NCBI RefSeq assembly: GCF_040939455.1
Contig: NC_134119.1
Location: 2,740,501-2,804,500 of the forward strand
Source of the DNA: Microcebus murinus
Lineage: Eukaryota; Chordata; Mammalia; Primates; Cheirogaleidae
Reading direction: 5' to 3'
DNA length: 64,000 nt
Shown here: positions 10,539 through 22,225 of the stretch, piece after piece
How positions within the stretch are numbered: position 1 is the first letter of the stretch
Layout of the letters: every line of letters begins with the position of its first letter
Position numbers and translations under genes: made by a program
The notes under the pieces: generated by a model
What the model was told of the DNA's origin: nothing
What the model saw: only the letters and a program-made list of their open reading frames with translations
Databases searched by the model: none

Positions 10539-11298
10539 CAGATTTGGTTTTTCTTTAAATTTTTTATTTCAGCATATTATGGGGTTACAAATTTTAAGGT
10601 TTCAAATAATGCCCTTGCCCTCCCCACACACACAAGTCTGAGCTTCAAGCTTGACCATGCCCCAGATGGTGCACATCTCACTCATTATGTATGTGTACAC
10701 CTGCCCCCCTCCCCCCTCCCACCCGCCCAACACCCAATTACTGTAGTTCCTATGTGCCCACTTAGGTGCTGCTCAGTTAATACCAGTTTGCTGGTGAGTA
10801 TATGTGGTGCTTGTTTTTCCATTCTTGGGAAACCTCACTTAGTAGTATGGGTTCCAGCTCTATCTAGGAAAATACAAGATGTGCTATATCACCGTTGTTT
10901 CTTAGAGCTGAATAGTACTCCATGGTATACATATACCACATTTTATTAATCCACCCATGAATTGATGGGCACTTGGGTTGTTTCCACAGCTTTGCAATTG
11001 TGAATTGTGCTGCTAGAAACATTTGAGTGCAGATGTCTTTTTCATAAAGTGACTTTTTATCTTTTGGGTAGATGCCCAATGGGATTGCTGGATCAAATGG
11101 TAGATCCACTTGTATCACTTTAAGATATCTCCATATTGCCTTCCACAGAGGCTGAACTAGTTTGCAGGGAAATCCACACCATGCTCGTGGGTCGGCAGAC
11201 TCAACATCATTAAAATGTCTATACTACCCAAACTGATCTACAGATTCAATGCAATACCCATTCAAATCCCAACACCATTCTTCACAGATTTTGTTTTG
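10539..11298 (-). mobile_element. 5'-inverted (twin-primed) L1 insertion
   Basis: The 3' part lies antisense at about 10553-11167. It includes the ORF2 C-terminal coding region: on the minus strand at 10864-11118 a frame still shows the typical 'MWYMYTMEYYSALRNNGD' ending. A second piece, at about 11168-11284, is ORF2 from further upstream but on the plus strand ('cagattcaatgcaatacccattcaaatccc' type order). The whole is flanked by an imperfect duplication, 10539-10552 and 11285-11298 (cagatttggttttt / cagattttgttttg). This is the expected product of twin priming. The element is truncated and not active. Confidence 0.85.
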
Positions 11299-12690
11299 TT
11301 GTCACCTGGCTGAGGCTGTGGGGGGAAGGTGCGGGACATGGGTGGGGAGCTCAGGCTGCAAGAGTCCAGGTGGGGGAAGGTGTGTCTTTCTGTTTTCTCA
11401 CTATCTTTCGTTAATTTTTGAAAGAATGTGTTAGTTGTCATCTTTACCCACAGCACTGGTCTGAGGGATGTACGTGCCACAGCCGAGCCAGCCTTGGCCG
11501 GGCTCTTGCCTCTGCTTTGCTGTGTGGCTTGGGGGAGGTGACCTGGCCTCCATCACCCTCAGTCTCATCTACCAAAAGGGCAGCAAACTGTTACAGCCGC
11601 GGCCTGGTGCAGCCACGGCAGCTCGAGGCCTGGCGGATGGAAGGGCTGAGTGGATGCTCAGGGTGTCACCGGTGTCCTTCCCACGATCTCCCTCCCCCCG
11701 GGCTTGGCTCTTGCTCTGAGCCTGAGCAGCACGGCCTGGCCCTGGGGAAGCATTTGGTGCGGAGCCCAGGCAATGGCACCCGCTGCTATTTACGGCTGTC
11801 AGAGGAAACGCCACTGTCTCCCAGAGCCGCCTCTTCTGACGCTTCAGCCAAAGGGATGTCCCCATAATCCTGGCAGAGTGGCCTCCTGTGCACACACCCC
11901 GTGGAAAATCCAGTCGTCTTTCAGGAAGGGGCTCCTGTGTGGAGGTTCTCAGCCGGAGGCTCCGTCCAGTCCCTTCTGAAACGTCTCCGGCCGGAGCCCC
12001 TCTCCTCCACCGCGGGCGGGAGGCTGGGCAAGGCCACGCGTCTGAGGTTGCAAATTAGAGACTCACGCATCCACAGACACTCTGCAGGCAGAAGCAGGGT
12101 CCTGGCGCCCCTACCCAGGCCATCTGCTGCTCTGTGTCGCGGGTCCCACCTGCCGCTGAGATGCCTGCAGCTCCAGGGTGGAGGTGTCAGCCCGAAGCCA
12201 GTGTGTGTCCCCAGCCAGCCCCGCCTCTTCCTCCTGACTTTCATTGTGATGACAACACCATTAGCAGGTGCGGTTCCCTTTGATCCTAGTTATGCATTTG
12301 GACTCCTGAGAGATTGTAAACCTGGAAGAGAGAGAGATCTACCGCTGGGTTTAATGACATCAAGTGGGCATCCAGGTGCCGGGAGGTGGAAGATACTGAC
12401 CTTAATTCTGAGAAGTTGTTTGCACTTTTGCCAGAACACTCAGAGACATGAATGGACGGGCGCCCGAACAATCTCTTCTTTTCGTGAGACAAGAAGAACC
12501 CTCTGGAATCCTGGAATTTCAGCCCTATCAGGAGCATCTAAACCTGAGTCTGGTCCCATCTCTAGCTTGGCAAGACCCATAATTCAGGACCCTGGATAGT
12601 CTCAGAGCTTCTGGTGCAATAGAATTTGACACTTTCCATCTGGCCAGACACTGACCCAAAAAGAAAAGGATAAAGGAGGGATTCTGATGG
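11299..12690. other. Mostly unassigned GC-rich sequence with a MIR-like patch
   Basis: A MIR-like sense patch occurs at about 11490-11600 (tgctgtgtggcttgggggaggtgacctggcctcc order). The remainder has no recognised gene. A 232-residue frame at 11901-12599 has no domain and is overlapped by frames on the other strand. Confidence 0.45.
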
Positions 12691-12696
12691 AAACAG

Positions 12697-12745
12697 ATCT
12701 CTCTCCCTCCCTCTCTCTCTCTCCCTCTCTCTTTCTCTGTCTTGG
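12697..12745. repeat. (TC)n low-complexity tract
   Basis: A pyrimidine-rich run of tctctc and ccctc units. Confidence 0.9.
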
Positions 12746-14324
12746 CTCCCACCTGTGCCTCACACTCATGAAGCTGACCAGAGCGTGTGTCAGGGTGATA
12801 AGAAGGGCCCAGGCTGAGCTTCAGGAGAGACGGGTTCTGCAAACACTTGGTCTTCCGTGAATTTCACCAGGTCCCTAGAAAACGCACACGTAGCTCCCAA
12901 AAGCTTCCAGGGAGGTTGGTGGCGCTTTTTAGGACACAAAGCCACGTGGAATATGTTCCCTGTGAATTGGTCAATTGCATCTGAGATAAATGCAAACACA
13001 GCTTCCGGCCACACCCAACAGCACCCTTTGGACTTTGCTGTTTGCTCAATTCAGCTCTTGACGCGGGGCTGGACGGGGCCACTTCTCCTGGCTGAGTCGC
13101 CGCTGGTCTTCTGCTAACACCGCCAGCGCTCCTGCATTGGGAAGACAGGCTCCCGCAACACGGGCGGGAAGTTTCTGCAGGTCGGTGGTGCCTCCACCCG
13201 AAGGTCAACACGTGCTGCGGGAGGCATTCCTGGGAGGAAAAGGACTACGTGACCCGAGTTGTGATGACCTTTTGTCCTTTTGGAATAGCTCAGTTGCCAT
13301 TGTGTCCCAGATCACTGGGTGCCTTTGTCCTTCCTTCTGGTTCACTTAGCCTGGCTCTGGCACATTTATAAGACGCTCTCTTTCTATCATTATCCATGGT
13401 CCAGCAAAGAAAGAGGGAACATGGTATCCCAGGCGACAGATGCAACTGTCTTTGAACTGTGACCCTTTTGCGGGCAAAGGAAACCCCCTCTCATCAAGGA
13501 AATTATTAAAAGGTGTAAGAGTGAAGCTTGATCCCTGAGACTCTAGGTCACAGACTCCCTGCACAGGACAAGCACCGCGACTGGCTTCTAAGCCCTGTGC
13601 CTTGGGAGGCTCCACCCCACGGGTGGCTCTCTTGTTTTCCTCATTGCCACTTGCACAGAAAGCAAATTCCCCGGGCCTGGCACATGCAAGTCTTTCTTAG
13701 GAGAACTGTCGTGACTTAGGGGTTTCGACCTTATATACCTATCTGTTTATTCTGTAGAGCTCGCCGAGTCTGTCAGGATATACTGGGCCATATAGAAATT
13801 CTTCTGTGACCAGCACAAGTCATGAGAAAGCATGTCATAAACCTGTGTAGGACCTTACAATGCCTTCCCTTAGAAAGGAGCCCAAGGGGCATCGAAACAA
13901 GTGTCCAAGCTTTGTGTTGGTTTTGATTTGGAGTAAGACCTGTAGGAGTTTGATGATTAGGTGTTCATGCAAAATTAAGCTTCCACCACCATCAACAAGC
14001 AGGACTTCTTTTATGCTTCATTTCCAAGAAGAGAATCCATTCAGAGGACTTACCTGTTATTGGTGAACACAAGGTTCTATAACTGGTGGTCTTCGAATAG
14101 TATTTCTCACCCCCCTGTCTCACACCATGCAACAAAACCTAAATCCAAGTGTCTAATAGAACTAAATAGAAGTGGGGGCATTATCTACATAAGCTTAGGA
14201 ATAAAATCGAAAGTAATATTAAAAACTAATACTAATCTTAGAGAGGGAAGCCATTGCCAATTAAAACAAAGTGCAAAAACTATAAAGGAAAGAAAAATGT
14301 ATTCAGTTTTTCATTAAGTCACAT
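12746..14324. other. Unassigned unique sequence
   Basis: No gene, RNA or confident repeat was recognised. The AT-rich part from about 14100 to 14320 could be a highly diverged L1 segment continuous with the L1 that follows, but the match is too weak to call. Confidence 0.45.
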
Positions 14325-14892
14325 AAAATTTAAAAAGTAGAACTGCCATTTGATCCAGCAATCCCATTACTAGGTATCTACCCAAAGGAAAAAAGATATT
14401 CTATTAAAAAAAGACATCTGCTCTCAGATGTTTATAGCAGAACAATCCACAATTGCAAAGATGTGGAAACAACCCAAGTGCCCATCAATTCATGAGTGGA
14501 CTAATAACATGTGGTATATGTACACCATGGAGTTCTACTCAACTACAGAAACAATGGTGATCTAGCACCTCTTATATTATCCTGGATAGAGCTGGAGCCC
14601 ATTCTGCTAAGTGAAGTATCACAAGAATGAAAACACATGTCCCGCTTATGCTCACCATCCTGTTGGCATTAATCGATAAACACTTACGTGCACATATAGT
14701 AGTAACATTCATCGGGTGTCGGGCAGGTGGGAGGGGGAGGAGGGGATAGGTATATTCACACCTAATGGGTGCAGTGCACACAGTGTGGGGGATGAACAAC
14801 GCTTGTAGCTCTGACTTGAGCAGGGCAAAGGCAATATATGTAACCTAAACATTTGTACCCCTGTAATATGCTGACATTAACAAAAGTTGCTA
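14325..14892 (+). mobile_element. L1 3' end, 5'-truncated, sense
   Basis: It begins in the ORF2 C-terminal region ('gatccagcaatcccattactaggtatctaccc' order), passes 'tcaattcatgagtggactaataa', and ends in the lemur-like 3' UTR ('cctaaacatttgtacccctg', 'aatatgctgacatt'). It is related to the antisense L1 at 10553-11167 but in opposite orientation. No frame is intact. Confidence 0.85.
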
Positions 14893-15268
14893 TGTACCAC
14901 GAGCATAGTCTAATTGCAATAAAAAGATATAGGGATAATTTACAACGTGTACAGCAGGGAAAGACTGGTGCCTGAAATACACATGATGCTCCTATAACTC
15001 AGTAAGAAAAATCTACTCAACCTAATGGGGTAGAAACAGTCAAGAAAGGATCCTCTTGAAAGCATTCTAAAGTGAACTTAACACCTAAACGTAAACCTAA
15101 CTCGCCGAATGTGTCCGAGTCTGCACTCTCCTACGCCCAACCCAACCAACAGAGGGGGCAATGAGAAGCCACCCCCCCCACCCCCGCCTCCAAGAGAAAC
15201 AGCCCAGTGACCAGCAAGGGTTAATAGCTCTAGCTAGACAGCCTTGCCCGCCCCGGGGACTGTCTTAG
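14893..15268. other. Unassigned unique sequence
   Basis: No repeat was recognised. A C-rich tract lies at 15171-15187 and a short inverted repeat (ggactgtct...agacagtcc) at 15258-15274. Confidence 0.5.
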
Positions 15269-15640
15269 ACAGTCCATGAAACAATAGAAATTAGCTAAGA
15301 GACCATGTTACATCAGTAAGACGGAACGCTATCCAGGCATTTCCTGTGATGTGGGAGAATGCGGAACAACAACGGGAAAATGCTTATGCTACAGTAAGGG
15401 GAAAGCATTCCACAACATTATGTACTGCATAATAACAGTTTTGTTAAAAACATAAATAACGAGTCTGTTTGTGTGTGCACCTGTATACACATGATAAAAC
15501 AGCCTGGAAGGATCAACATTAAAAAAAATCACTGTAGTTACTTTTTAGTAGTTGAAATACAGGTAAATTTATTTTTCTCTTAGAGTTTTTGTGTGTTTGA
15601 AACCTTCAAAAGTAAACAAATATTGCTCTGTGATCAGAAA
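15269..15640 (+). repeat. Ancient L1-like 3' UTR fragment
   Basis: 'gggaaaatgcttatgctacagtaagggga... aatattgctctgtgatcag' with an intervening 'ctggaaggatcaac' follows a familiar old mammalian interspersed 3' UTR. I believe it belongs to L1M, but the subfamily is uncertain. Confidence 0.45.
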
Positions 15641-15988
15641 AATACAGTTCAATGGAAGCAAGTGCACAATTCAGTGGTATTAAGGATATCTGCATGTGCA
15701 ATCATTCCCACTCTCTATTCCGGAAGGGTTTCATCACCCTAAAAGGAAACCCTATACCTGTGAAGTGGTCACACCACTGCCCTCTCACCCTGGTTCCTAA
15801 TAACCACTAACCTACTTTCTGTCTCTCCTGATTTGCCTGTTCTGTATATTTCATATAAATGCGACCAATAAGTGGCCTCTGTGTCTGGCATCTTTTACTT
15901 ACCATAAAGCTTTCAAGGTTCAATAATATTTCATTTTATGAATATACCACACCATAGCATATACCCATCTGTTTTCTTCTAAGAGGTT

Positions 15989-16335
<347 letters not shown>

Positions 16336-16647
16336 TAGCCATCTATCTTAATGATATTAAGTCTTTTAACCCATGAGTGCTGGATGTCTTTTTTTTTTAG
16401 GTATTTTTTACTTTCTTTCAGCTGTTTTTAGCTCTTACATTTCTGTCTCTGATATGACTTGTGTTAGTTTTTGTATATGACGTGAGTAGGGTCAAATGTT
16501 ATTCTTTTACATTCTGGTTGTCTCCCCACTATTTGTTGAAAAAATTATTCTATTCCATTGAATTATGTTGGAACCCTTATTGAAAATCAATTAGTCATAT
16601 ATTAAGCTTTTTTTCCTCTGTCTTCTCAATTCCATTCTCTGGATCTC

Positions 16648-16722
16648 TCTGTCTATACCTATAGTATAGACAGAGTATACTCTGTATACTCTGATTCCAG
16701 ACAGCAGTACCACACTGTCTGG
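16648..16722. repeat. Cluster of short perfect inverted repeats
   Basis: Three inverted repeats are packed together: an 11-bp stem with 5-nt loop at 16648-16674 (tctgtctatac / gtatagacaga), a 14-bp perfect palindrome at 16671-16684 (cagagtatactctg), and an 8-bp stem at about 16697-16722 (ccagacag / ctgtctgg). They lie within the old L1. Confidence 0.85.
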
Positions 16723-17106
16723 AATACTGTAGAATTGTAGTCAGCCTCAAATCAGGCCATGTGAGTGTTCCAACTCTGTTCTTCCATTTCAATGTAGATT
16801 TGGCTATTCTGAGTCTCTTGAATCTTCATATGAATAGTAGGTTAAGCTATTGGGATTTTAATAGGGATTAAAATTAATCTATATATTAATTGCCATCCTA
16901 AAAATATTAAATCTTCCCACCATGAACACAGAATGTCTTTCTTTAATTTCCTTCATCAATATCTTGTAGTTTTCAATGTAAAAGTCTTGCACCTCCTTGG
17001 TGTGATTGATCCCTAAGTATTGTATTCTTTTTGTTGCTGTTGTAAATGGACTTATTTTTTTTAATTTCCTTTCAGATGATTCATTGCTAATGTATAGAAA
17101 TACAAC

Positions 17107-17487
17107 TTTTTGCATATTGATCTTTTTTTTTTTTTGAGTGAAAAAAAAAAACAAAACCTTGTTTCCCAAGCTAGAGTGAGTGCCGTGGCGTCAGCCTAAC
17201 TCACAGCAACCTCAGTCTCCTGGGCTCAAGCGATCCTGCCGCCTCAGCCTCCTGAGTAGCTGGGACTACGGGCATGTGCCAGCCACCATGCCCGGCTAAT
17301 TTTTTCTATATATTTTTAATTGGCCAATTAATTTCTTTCTATTTTTAGTAGAGATGGGGTCTCACTCTTGCTCAGGCTGGTTTTGAACTCCTGACCTCGA
17401 GCAATCCTCCCTCCTCGGCCTCCCAGAGTGCTAGGATTACAGGCGTGAGCCACCGTGCCCGGCCCATGATTTTTGCATATTGATCTT
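17107..17487 (-). mobile_element. Lemur-type Alu, antisense, with target-site duplication
   Basis: The Alu body at 17125-17464 has the strepsirrhine linker ('aattggccaattaatttc'), 'agtgagtgccgtggcgtcag' and 'gagtgctaggattacaggcg'. A perfect 18-bp target-site duplication (tttttgcatattgatctt) lies at 17107-17124 and 17470-17487. The identical duplication marks a younger insertion than the host L1. Confidence 0.95.
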
Positions 17488-18117
17488 AATGAATTCATTA
17501 ATTAGTGCTAATAGGTTTTCTTTGTGTGAGTTCTTTAGGATGTTCATATATAAGATTATTTCATTTGTTAACGGAGATAGTTTTACATTTTTCTTTCCTA
17601 TTTGAATGTCTTCTTATTTCTTTTTCTTGCCTAATTTGTCCAGGCAGAATTGCTAGTACAGAAAAGATGGTACAAGTGGGCATCCTTATTTTGTTCCTAA
17701 TCTTGGGTGAAAGCTTACAGTCTTTTACCATTAGTATGTGGGTTTTTAAAAAATGCCCTGAATCATGTTGAGGAAATTCTCTCCTACTCCTAAATTGGTT
17801 TTGTTGTTGTTGTTGTTTACCTTGGCAGGTCTTGGGTTTCATCAGATGTTTATTTCTGCAGCTATTGAGATCATCATGGTTTTTTCCCCTTCCTTCCTTC
17901 TACTAACATAGTATATAACTGGGTTTGATATGTTGAACTAGTCTTGCAGTCTGGGAATGAATCCCACTTGGCCATGGTGCAAACACCTCCTAATACGCTT
18001 TGGTTTGTTGGTATCACGTCTGTGTTCATGAAGCACATTGGTCATTGGTTGGTACTTTGCTATTCTTCTGGCGTCTTCCTCTGACCTTGGTATCAGGGTA
18101 GTGCTGGCCTCACAGGA

Positions 18118-18726
18118 TAAGTTAAGGAATACACTGTTGGTGGGACCGCAAAGCAGTACAACCTCCATGGAAAACAGTACAGAGATTTCTCAAAGACCTA
18201 AAAGTAGACCTACCATTATCCGACCCAGCAATCCCACTACAGGGTATCTACACAGAGGAAAAGAAGTCATTATAGTGAAAAAGATACCTGTACTCATATG
18301 TTTATCGCGGCACAATTCACAATCGCAAAGATACGGAATCCAGCTAAATGCCCATCAACCAATGCGTGGATAAAGAACATGTGGACTACTACACAGCCGT
18401 GAAATGATGTCTTTTGCAGCAACTTGGTTGGAATTATCCTAAGTGAAGTGTCTCAGGAACAGAAACCCGAATGCTGCACGTTCTCACGAGAGGGAGCTAA
18501 GCACACACAGCCACACAGAGTGGTACAGCGGACGCTGGAGACTCAGAAGTGGGGAGAGAGGAGGGGCTAAGAGATGAAAAACTACCTTTCGGGTACAACG
18601 TCCACTACCGGGGTGATGGGTGAACTGAAAGCTGAGACTTTACCACTGCACAATATATTCACATAGCAAACTCCACTCATATCCCTTAAATCTGTTGAAA
18701 TTTAAAAAAAAAATAAGGTAAGGAAT
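18118..18726 (+). mobile_element. Sense L1 3' end nested in antisense L1
   Basis: The body at 18131-18713 starts in ORF2 ('acactgttggtgggaccgca') and continues through 'gacccagcaatcccactac'. It ends in a 3' UTR with a poly(A) tail (ttgaaatttaaaaaaaaa). A 13-bp target-site duplication with one mismatch lies at 18118-18130 and 18714-18726 (taagttaaggaat / taaggtaaggaat). The copy is 5'-truncated and inactive. Confidence 0.92.
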
Positions 18727-18885
18727 GTTGCTTTTTCTTGTTTTTCTGTAAGAATTTTAGAAAGGCTGGTGTTGATTCTTCTTTAAATGTTTGGTTGAAT
18801 TCACTAACAGAGCCATCTGGTTCTGGGCTTTTCTTTGTTTGGAGGGTTCTGTTTAATAATTCAAATAGTTAAACTGTTAAAAGAA

Positions 18886-19835
18886 CTGTATCCAAACAGA
18901 AATTGAAGATTTTACTTCGAATATTCAATTCAGTCCCTTCTAACTCTGCCCATGACTCTGAGCTCAAATTATTTTTTCCCTTTGGATGGACAACTTCTTC
19001 ATTCAACCAAACCAGCTGCTTCATGGATCACGCATATTGCTTTCTCCAACTAGTTCATCAAATATGGGAAATATAAATGTTCTCTGGCTTTTCATTATAC
19101 ATTCAAGGCCTCTTCTTGAACTCTAGCAAATAACTCACGAAGCAAAAAAAAAAAAGATAAACAAAATATGACCCATAATGTCAGGGATTGAAGATAAATG
19201 AATAAAAATGCTATTCCAACTTTGAAAAATTAGTAACTGTTAACACAAGAAGGACAAAAATCACATTCTAAACATGACTCCATTCTGCATGTCAGTGTGG
19301 GATGTAATCACTTATTCTGCTGAGAACCACAGGCACTTTGCTTAAGTTCCTGTGATGCTCATAACGCAAGCAAAGGTGCGGTGCCCCGGGCAAGTTGAGC
19401 CAACCTGCCCCCACCCCCGCCCCCATCAGACCCTTTGCACACAGGAGAGTACGTCACAAACACGACCTAGGAAAACGCACCTCAGCATTGCTGCTGCAGC
19501 AGCTGTCGCCACTGAGGTTGTTTGCTTACGGTGGTTTTTATCAGTCCCTCTCATGCAGTTCCCGCTTTTAGAATTCTTTCTGAGCAGACAAGTATTTTTC
19601 CAGCTTGAATAGAACTATTTTGAAAAGGTATCCTATACTTGTAGCTGCAACGAAATTTGTGAGAACTCCGACTTCAATACAGAGGGCTAGCTTCCTACAA
19701 AAACCACCGTCCACCTAGCCACCTAGCCAATTGCTCAAAAAGACGACGTTTTTCATCAAAGCAGAATGCAACTGAAGACACGATTCTCAAACAGGCAGAT
19801 GAGATGATGCATTTGGAAGTGCAGAGATCAAAGTG
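18886..19835. other. Unassigned unique sequence
   Basis: AT-rich to neutral sequence with an A-tract at 19143-19155. No gene or repeat was recognised. An 86-residue frame at 19352-19612 has no domain. Confidence 0.5.
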
Positions 19836-19839
19836 GGGG

Positions 19840-20015
19840 CTGCCCACGACTGCTTTCTAGCCATAGAATCGTCGCTAAGTCACTTGAGTTTGTCCAGATA
19901 CAGTTTATTTTCCCACGAAATGGACATGGCCATGGGGTCTAGCATATGGGTTGCCGAGAGGATTACATAAGAGAAGCCAGTAAATGAGTCGGCACTGTCT
20001 GGGCAGGCAGCGAAC
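19840..20015 (+). repeat. MIR SINE, sense
   Basis: A degraded MIR order is visible: 'gctaagtcacttgagtttgtc', 'cagtttattttcccacgaaatgg', 'ttgccgagaggattacataag', 'gtcggcactgtctgggca'. Confidence 0.65.
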
Positions 20016-20164
20016 CCTCACCGCGTGGTAACCGGTAGACTCAGTGTCAGCAACAGCAGCAGCGAGAACTCCAGTGCTCAGTATTTGTCTCTAAATCAAA
20101 CCTCTGCAAAGGTGACCCGTGTCTCCACTACCTGCCTTCAGTGCTGTGCTTCTCTGCCTGTGTA

Positions 20165-20292
20165 CTCAACACTCATCCATCCATCCATCCATCCATCCAT
20201 CCATCCATCCATCCATCCATCCAACAAACAGCCAGGGAATGGCTACTACTAGGCACTGTCCCAGGTCCTGACGATGGCAGAGTGCCAGGATA
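20165..20292 (-). repeat. L2 3' tail, antisense, with expanded (ATCC)n
   Basis: The (CATC/ATCC)n array at 20174-20222 runs directly into 'aacaaacagccagggaatggctactactaggcactgtcccaggtcctga', the complement of the L2 3' end. L2 elements end in short tandem units, which probably seeded the microsatellite. Confidence 0.75.
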
Positions 20293-20312
20293 TCTGACCT
20301 CATTGCTTACAG

Positions 20313-20520
20313 CAGGGGTCAGCAAACTTGCTCTCTTTGTGACCCGATGGTAAATATCTTAGGATGTGTGGGCCATGTGCCTATCACAGCTGCTCTGCCA
20401 TCGTTGGGCAAAGCCATCTATACGATACGGACCTGAATGGGCATGGCCAAAACAACTTGATTTACAAAAGTAGGCAGTGGGCTAGATTCAGCCCAAAGTC
20501 CATAATTTAAAGACCTCTAG
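20313..20520 (-). mobile_element. MER58-like hAT-Charlie DNA transposon remnant
   Basis: Both terminal inverted repeat regions remain: 'caggggtcagcaaactt' at the left and 'aaagacctctag' at the right. Inside are 'gtaaatatcttaggatgtgtgggcca' and 'gatttacaaaagtaggcagtgggct'. This matches the short non-autonomous MER58 type. No clear 8-bp target duplication was found. Confidence 0.75.
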
Positions 20521-20589
20521 TAGAGAGCCTAATAAAAAGTTGAATAAGAATAACTAGTTGAATGATTATAATAAAGTATGAGAAATAGC

Positions 20590-21270
20590 CTGATGGTCTC
20601 CACGAGGGCCAGGGAAGGCTCCCCAGGGGGAGGGGGGTGATATTTAATCTGATAACCATCGAATGAGTAGGGGCAGCCAGGGAAGGGGGGAGAGAACAGG
20701 ACTCCAGGCAGAGGGCACAGTCTGCAGAGGGCACAGTCTGCAGAGGGCACAGTCTGCAGAGGGCACAGTCTGCAGAAGGCACAGTCTGCAGAAGGCACAG
20801 TCTGCAGAGGGCCAGGAGATGAACAAGAAAGCAAGAGGCAGAGATTGAGAAACAGAGACAGGTAGACAGAGAGAAATAACAGACAGGGAGAGAATGAGAC
20901 AAACAAAGAAAAGCACAATGTTCGTTCTTAAGGAGCGAAACAAATTGAGAGGGGAGTTGAGGCAGGCAGCGGGACGCTGAGGCCGGCGTGTGCGTGGCCG
21001 AGGGCGTCAGGTTTAATGTTTGGACTCGGCCCTAGAGATGGCGGGAAGGCCGAGAGGGCCGGGGAGGGGGAAGGGCAGGAGGAGCTTTGCATCTCTGATC
21101 ACCTGGTGGAGAAGGGGCTGGTGAGCGGCCGGTGTGCAGGAAGGGAGCTGGCCAGGGGCTGCCCAGCGGTGCGGAGGGCTGGTGGTGGCTGGCTGTGACT
21201 GGGGACAGGGCTGTTTACAAGTGGGTGTGGTCGGGAGATGCTTGGGAGCTAAAAAGGTGGCAGGTGAGTT
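20590..21270 (-). repeat. L2 LINE fragment, antisense, containing a minisatellite
   Basis: Traces of antisense L2 are visible: 'ggactccaggcagagggcacag', then 'atgtttggactcggccctagag', with 'gatgg' and 'gcttgggagctaaaa' type sequence further on. Divergence is high and GC content raised. The 16-bp minisatellite at 20708-20813 grew from the 'ccaggcagaggg' position of this L2. Confidence 0.5.
20708..20813. repeat. 16-bp minisatellite, 6.6 units
   Basis: The unit gcagagggcacagtct repeats at exact 16-bp spacing from 20708. Units five and six share one substitution (gcagaagg), so they probably arose from a secondary duplication. Confidence 0.95.
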
Positions 21271-22225
21271 GGGATGGGGTGAAGCAGGCAGAGGAGAGTT
21301 TCTGCCTTGGGCAACTACCTCTGTTGAGTCTCTGGAGCCTGCCTGTCCGTCAAGCCTTTCCTGGGCCCCACTTCACCCTGGGCCCTTCTCTGACCTGATC
21401 TTCCCAGAGTGGCAAACCCTCCTGTGGGCCGCTTTTCTCCCCGCGCCCCAACCCTGCAGAGCACACCTCTGGCAGGAGCCACACCCGGTCGGCATCTCCC
21501 CCCTGCGGCTCCTCGGTAAGCACTTAGCTGTACTCCCTAACTTCTGAACACTCTAAAACTGGGGGATGAGCTTAAATGAAAACCAAAAAGGGATTAATTA
21601 AAAGAAAAGCTAAATATTCAAGGAAGTATACTCCATTTTCCATCAAAATGTAATTTTTGACAGTGAGATAATTCTATGCCAAAATCTTTTGGTTTTGCAG
21701 GATCATAAACTAAAAAAAAAAAATCTTTGTGCTCATTAAGGGTAAGAAAATAGATTTGCAAGATGAGCATCATTTCAGAGGCATCATTTTCATGTTCATT
21801 ATCGGCCAACACAACAGTTCATTCCCCAGGAAGATTACGTGGTTTACTGTACTTGATATTCTGAGCTGAAATATCTCTGAATATCAAGGTCAAGGAGACA
21901 GGCATTGCTATGTCACCAGGAAACAGAGCTGTCTTTTCCTTAGTCTATCGAAAGTCCCCTGTCGTTCAACCCGTCTAGAGCCTCCAAAACCTAAGAAAGT
22001 GGGTGTAGGGACAGGAAGACAAGAGAATCTAAAAGTAACAGTAATCATACTTGGCTTGAAAATAGCCCCGTGGTGGTGATGAACCCTGGCTCATCAATAA
22101 TCCCTCAGGAAAGCTCATCCAGACCTGTGCACACCCTGCATGGGCAACAAAAAGGATAAACACTAGCGTGGGAAACTGGCTTTTCTCCTTGGGCTCTTCA
22201 AACCATCAAAATTCGACCATTTCCC
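21271..22225. other. Unassigned unique sequence
   Basis: The GC-rich first part gives way at about 21545 to AT-rich, repeat-free sequence with an A12 tract near 21712. Nothing identifiable as a gene was seen. The AT-rich part has the even composition often seen in conserved non-coding DNA, but this is only an impression. Confidence 0.4.

Noticed and set aside
10864..11118. 84-residue minus-strand frame that looks like a real protein end
   Set aside because: It is the C-terminal part of L1 ORF2 in a truncated, inverted insertion, not a host gene.
11901..12599. 232-codon plus-strand frame
   Set aside because: No domain or family resemblance, shadowed by minus-strand frames, in a GC-rich non-coding context.
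20141..20353. Tandem PSIH residues in translated frames
   Set aside because: They are translations of the (ATCC)n microsatellite.
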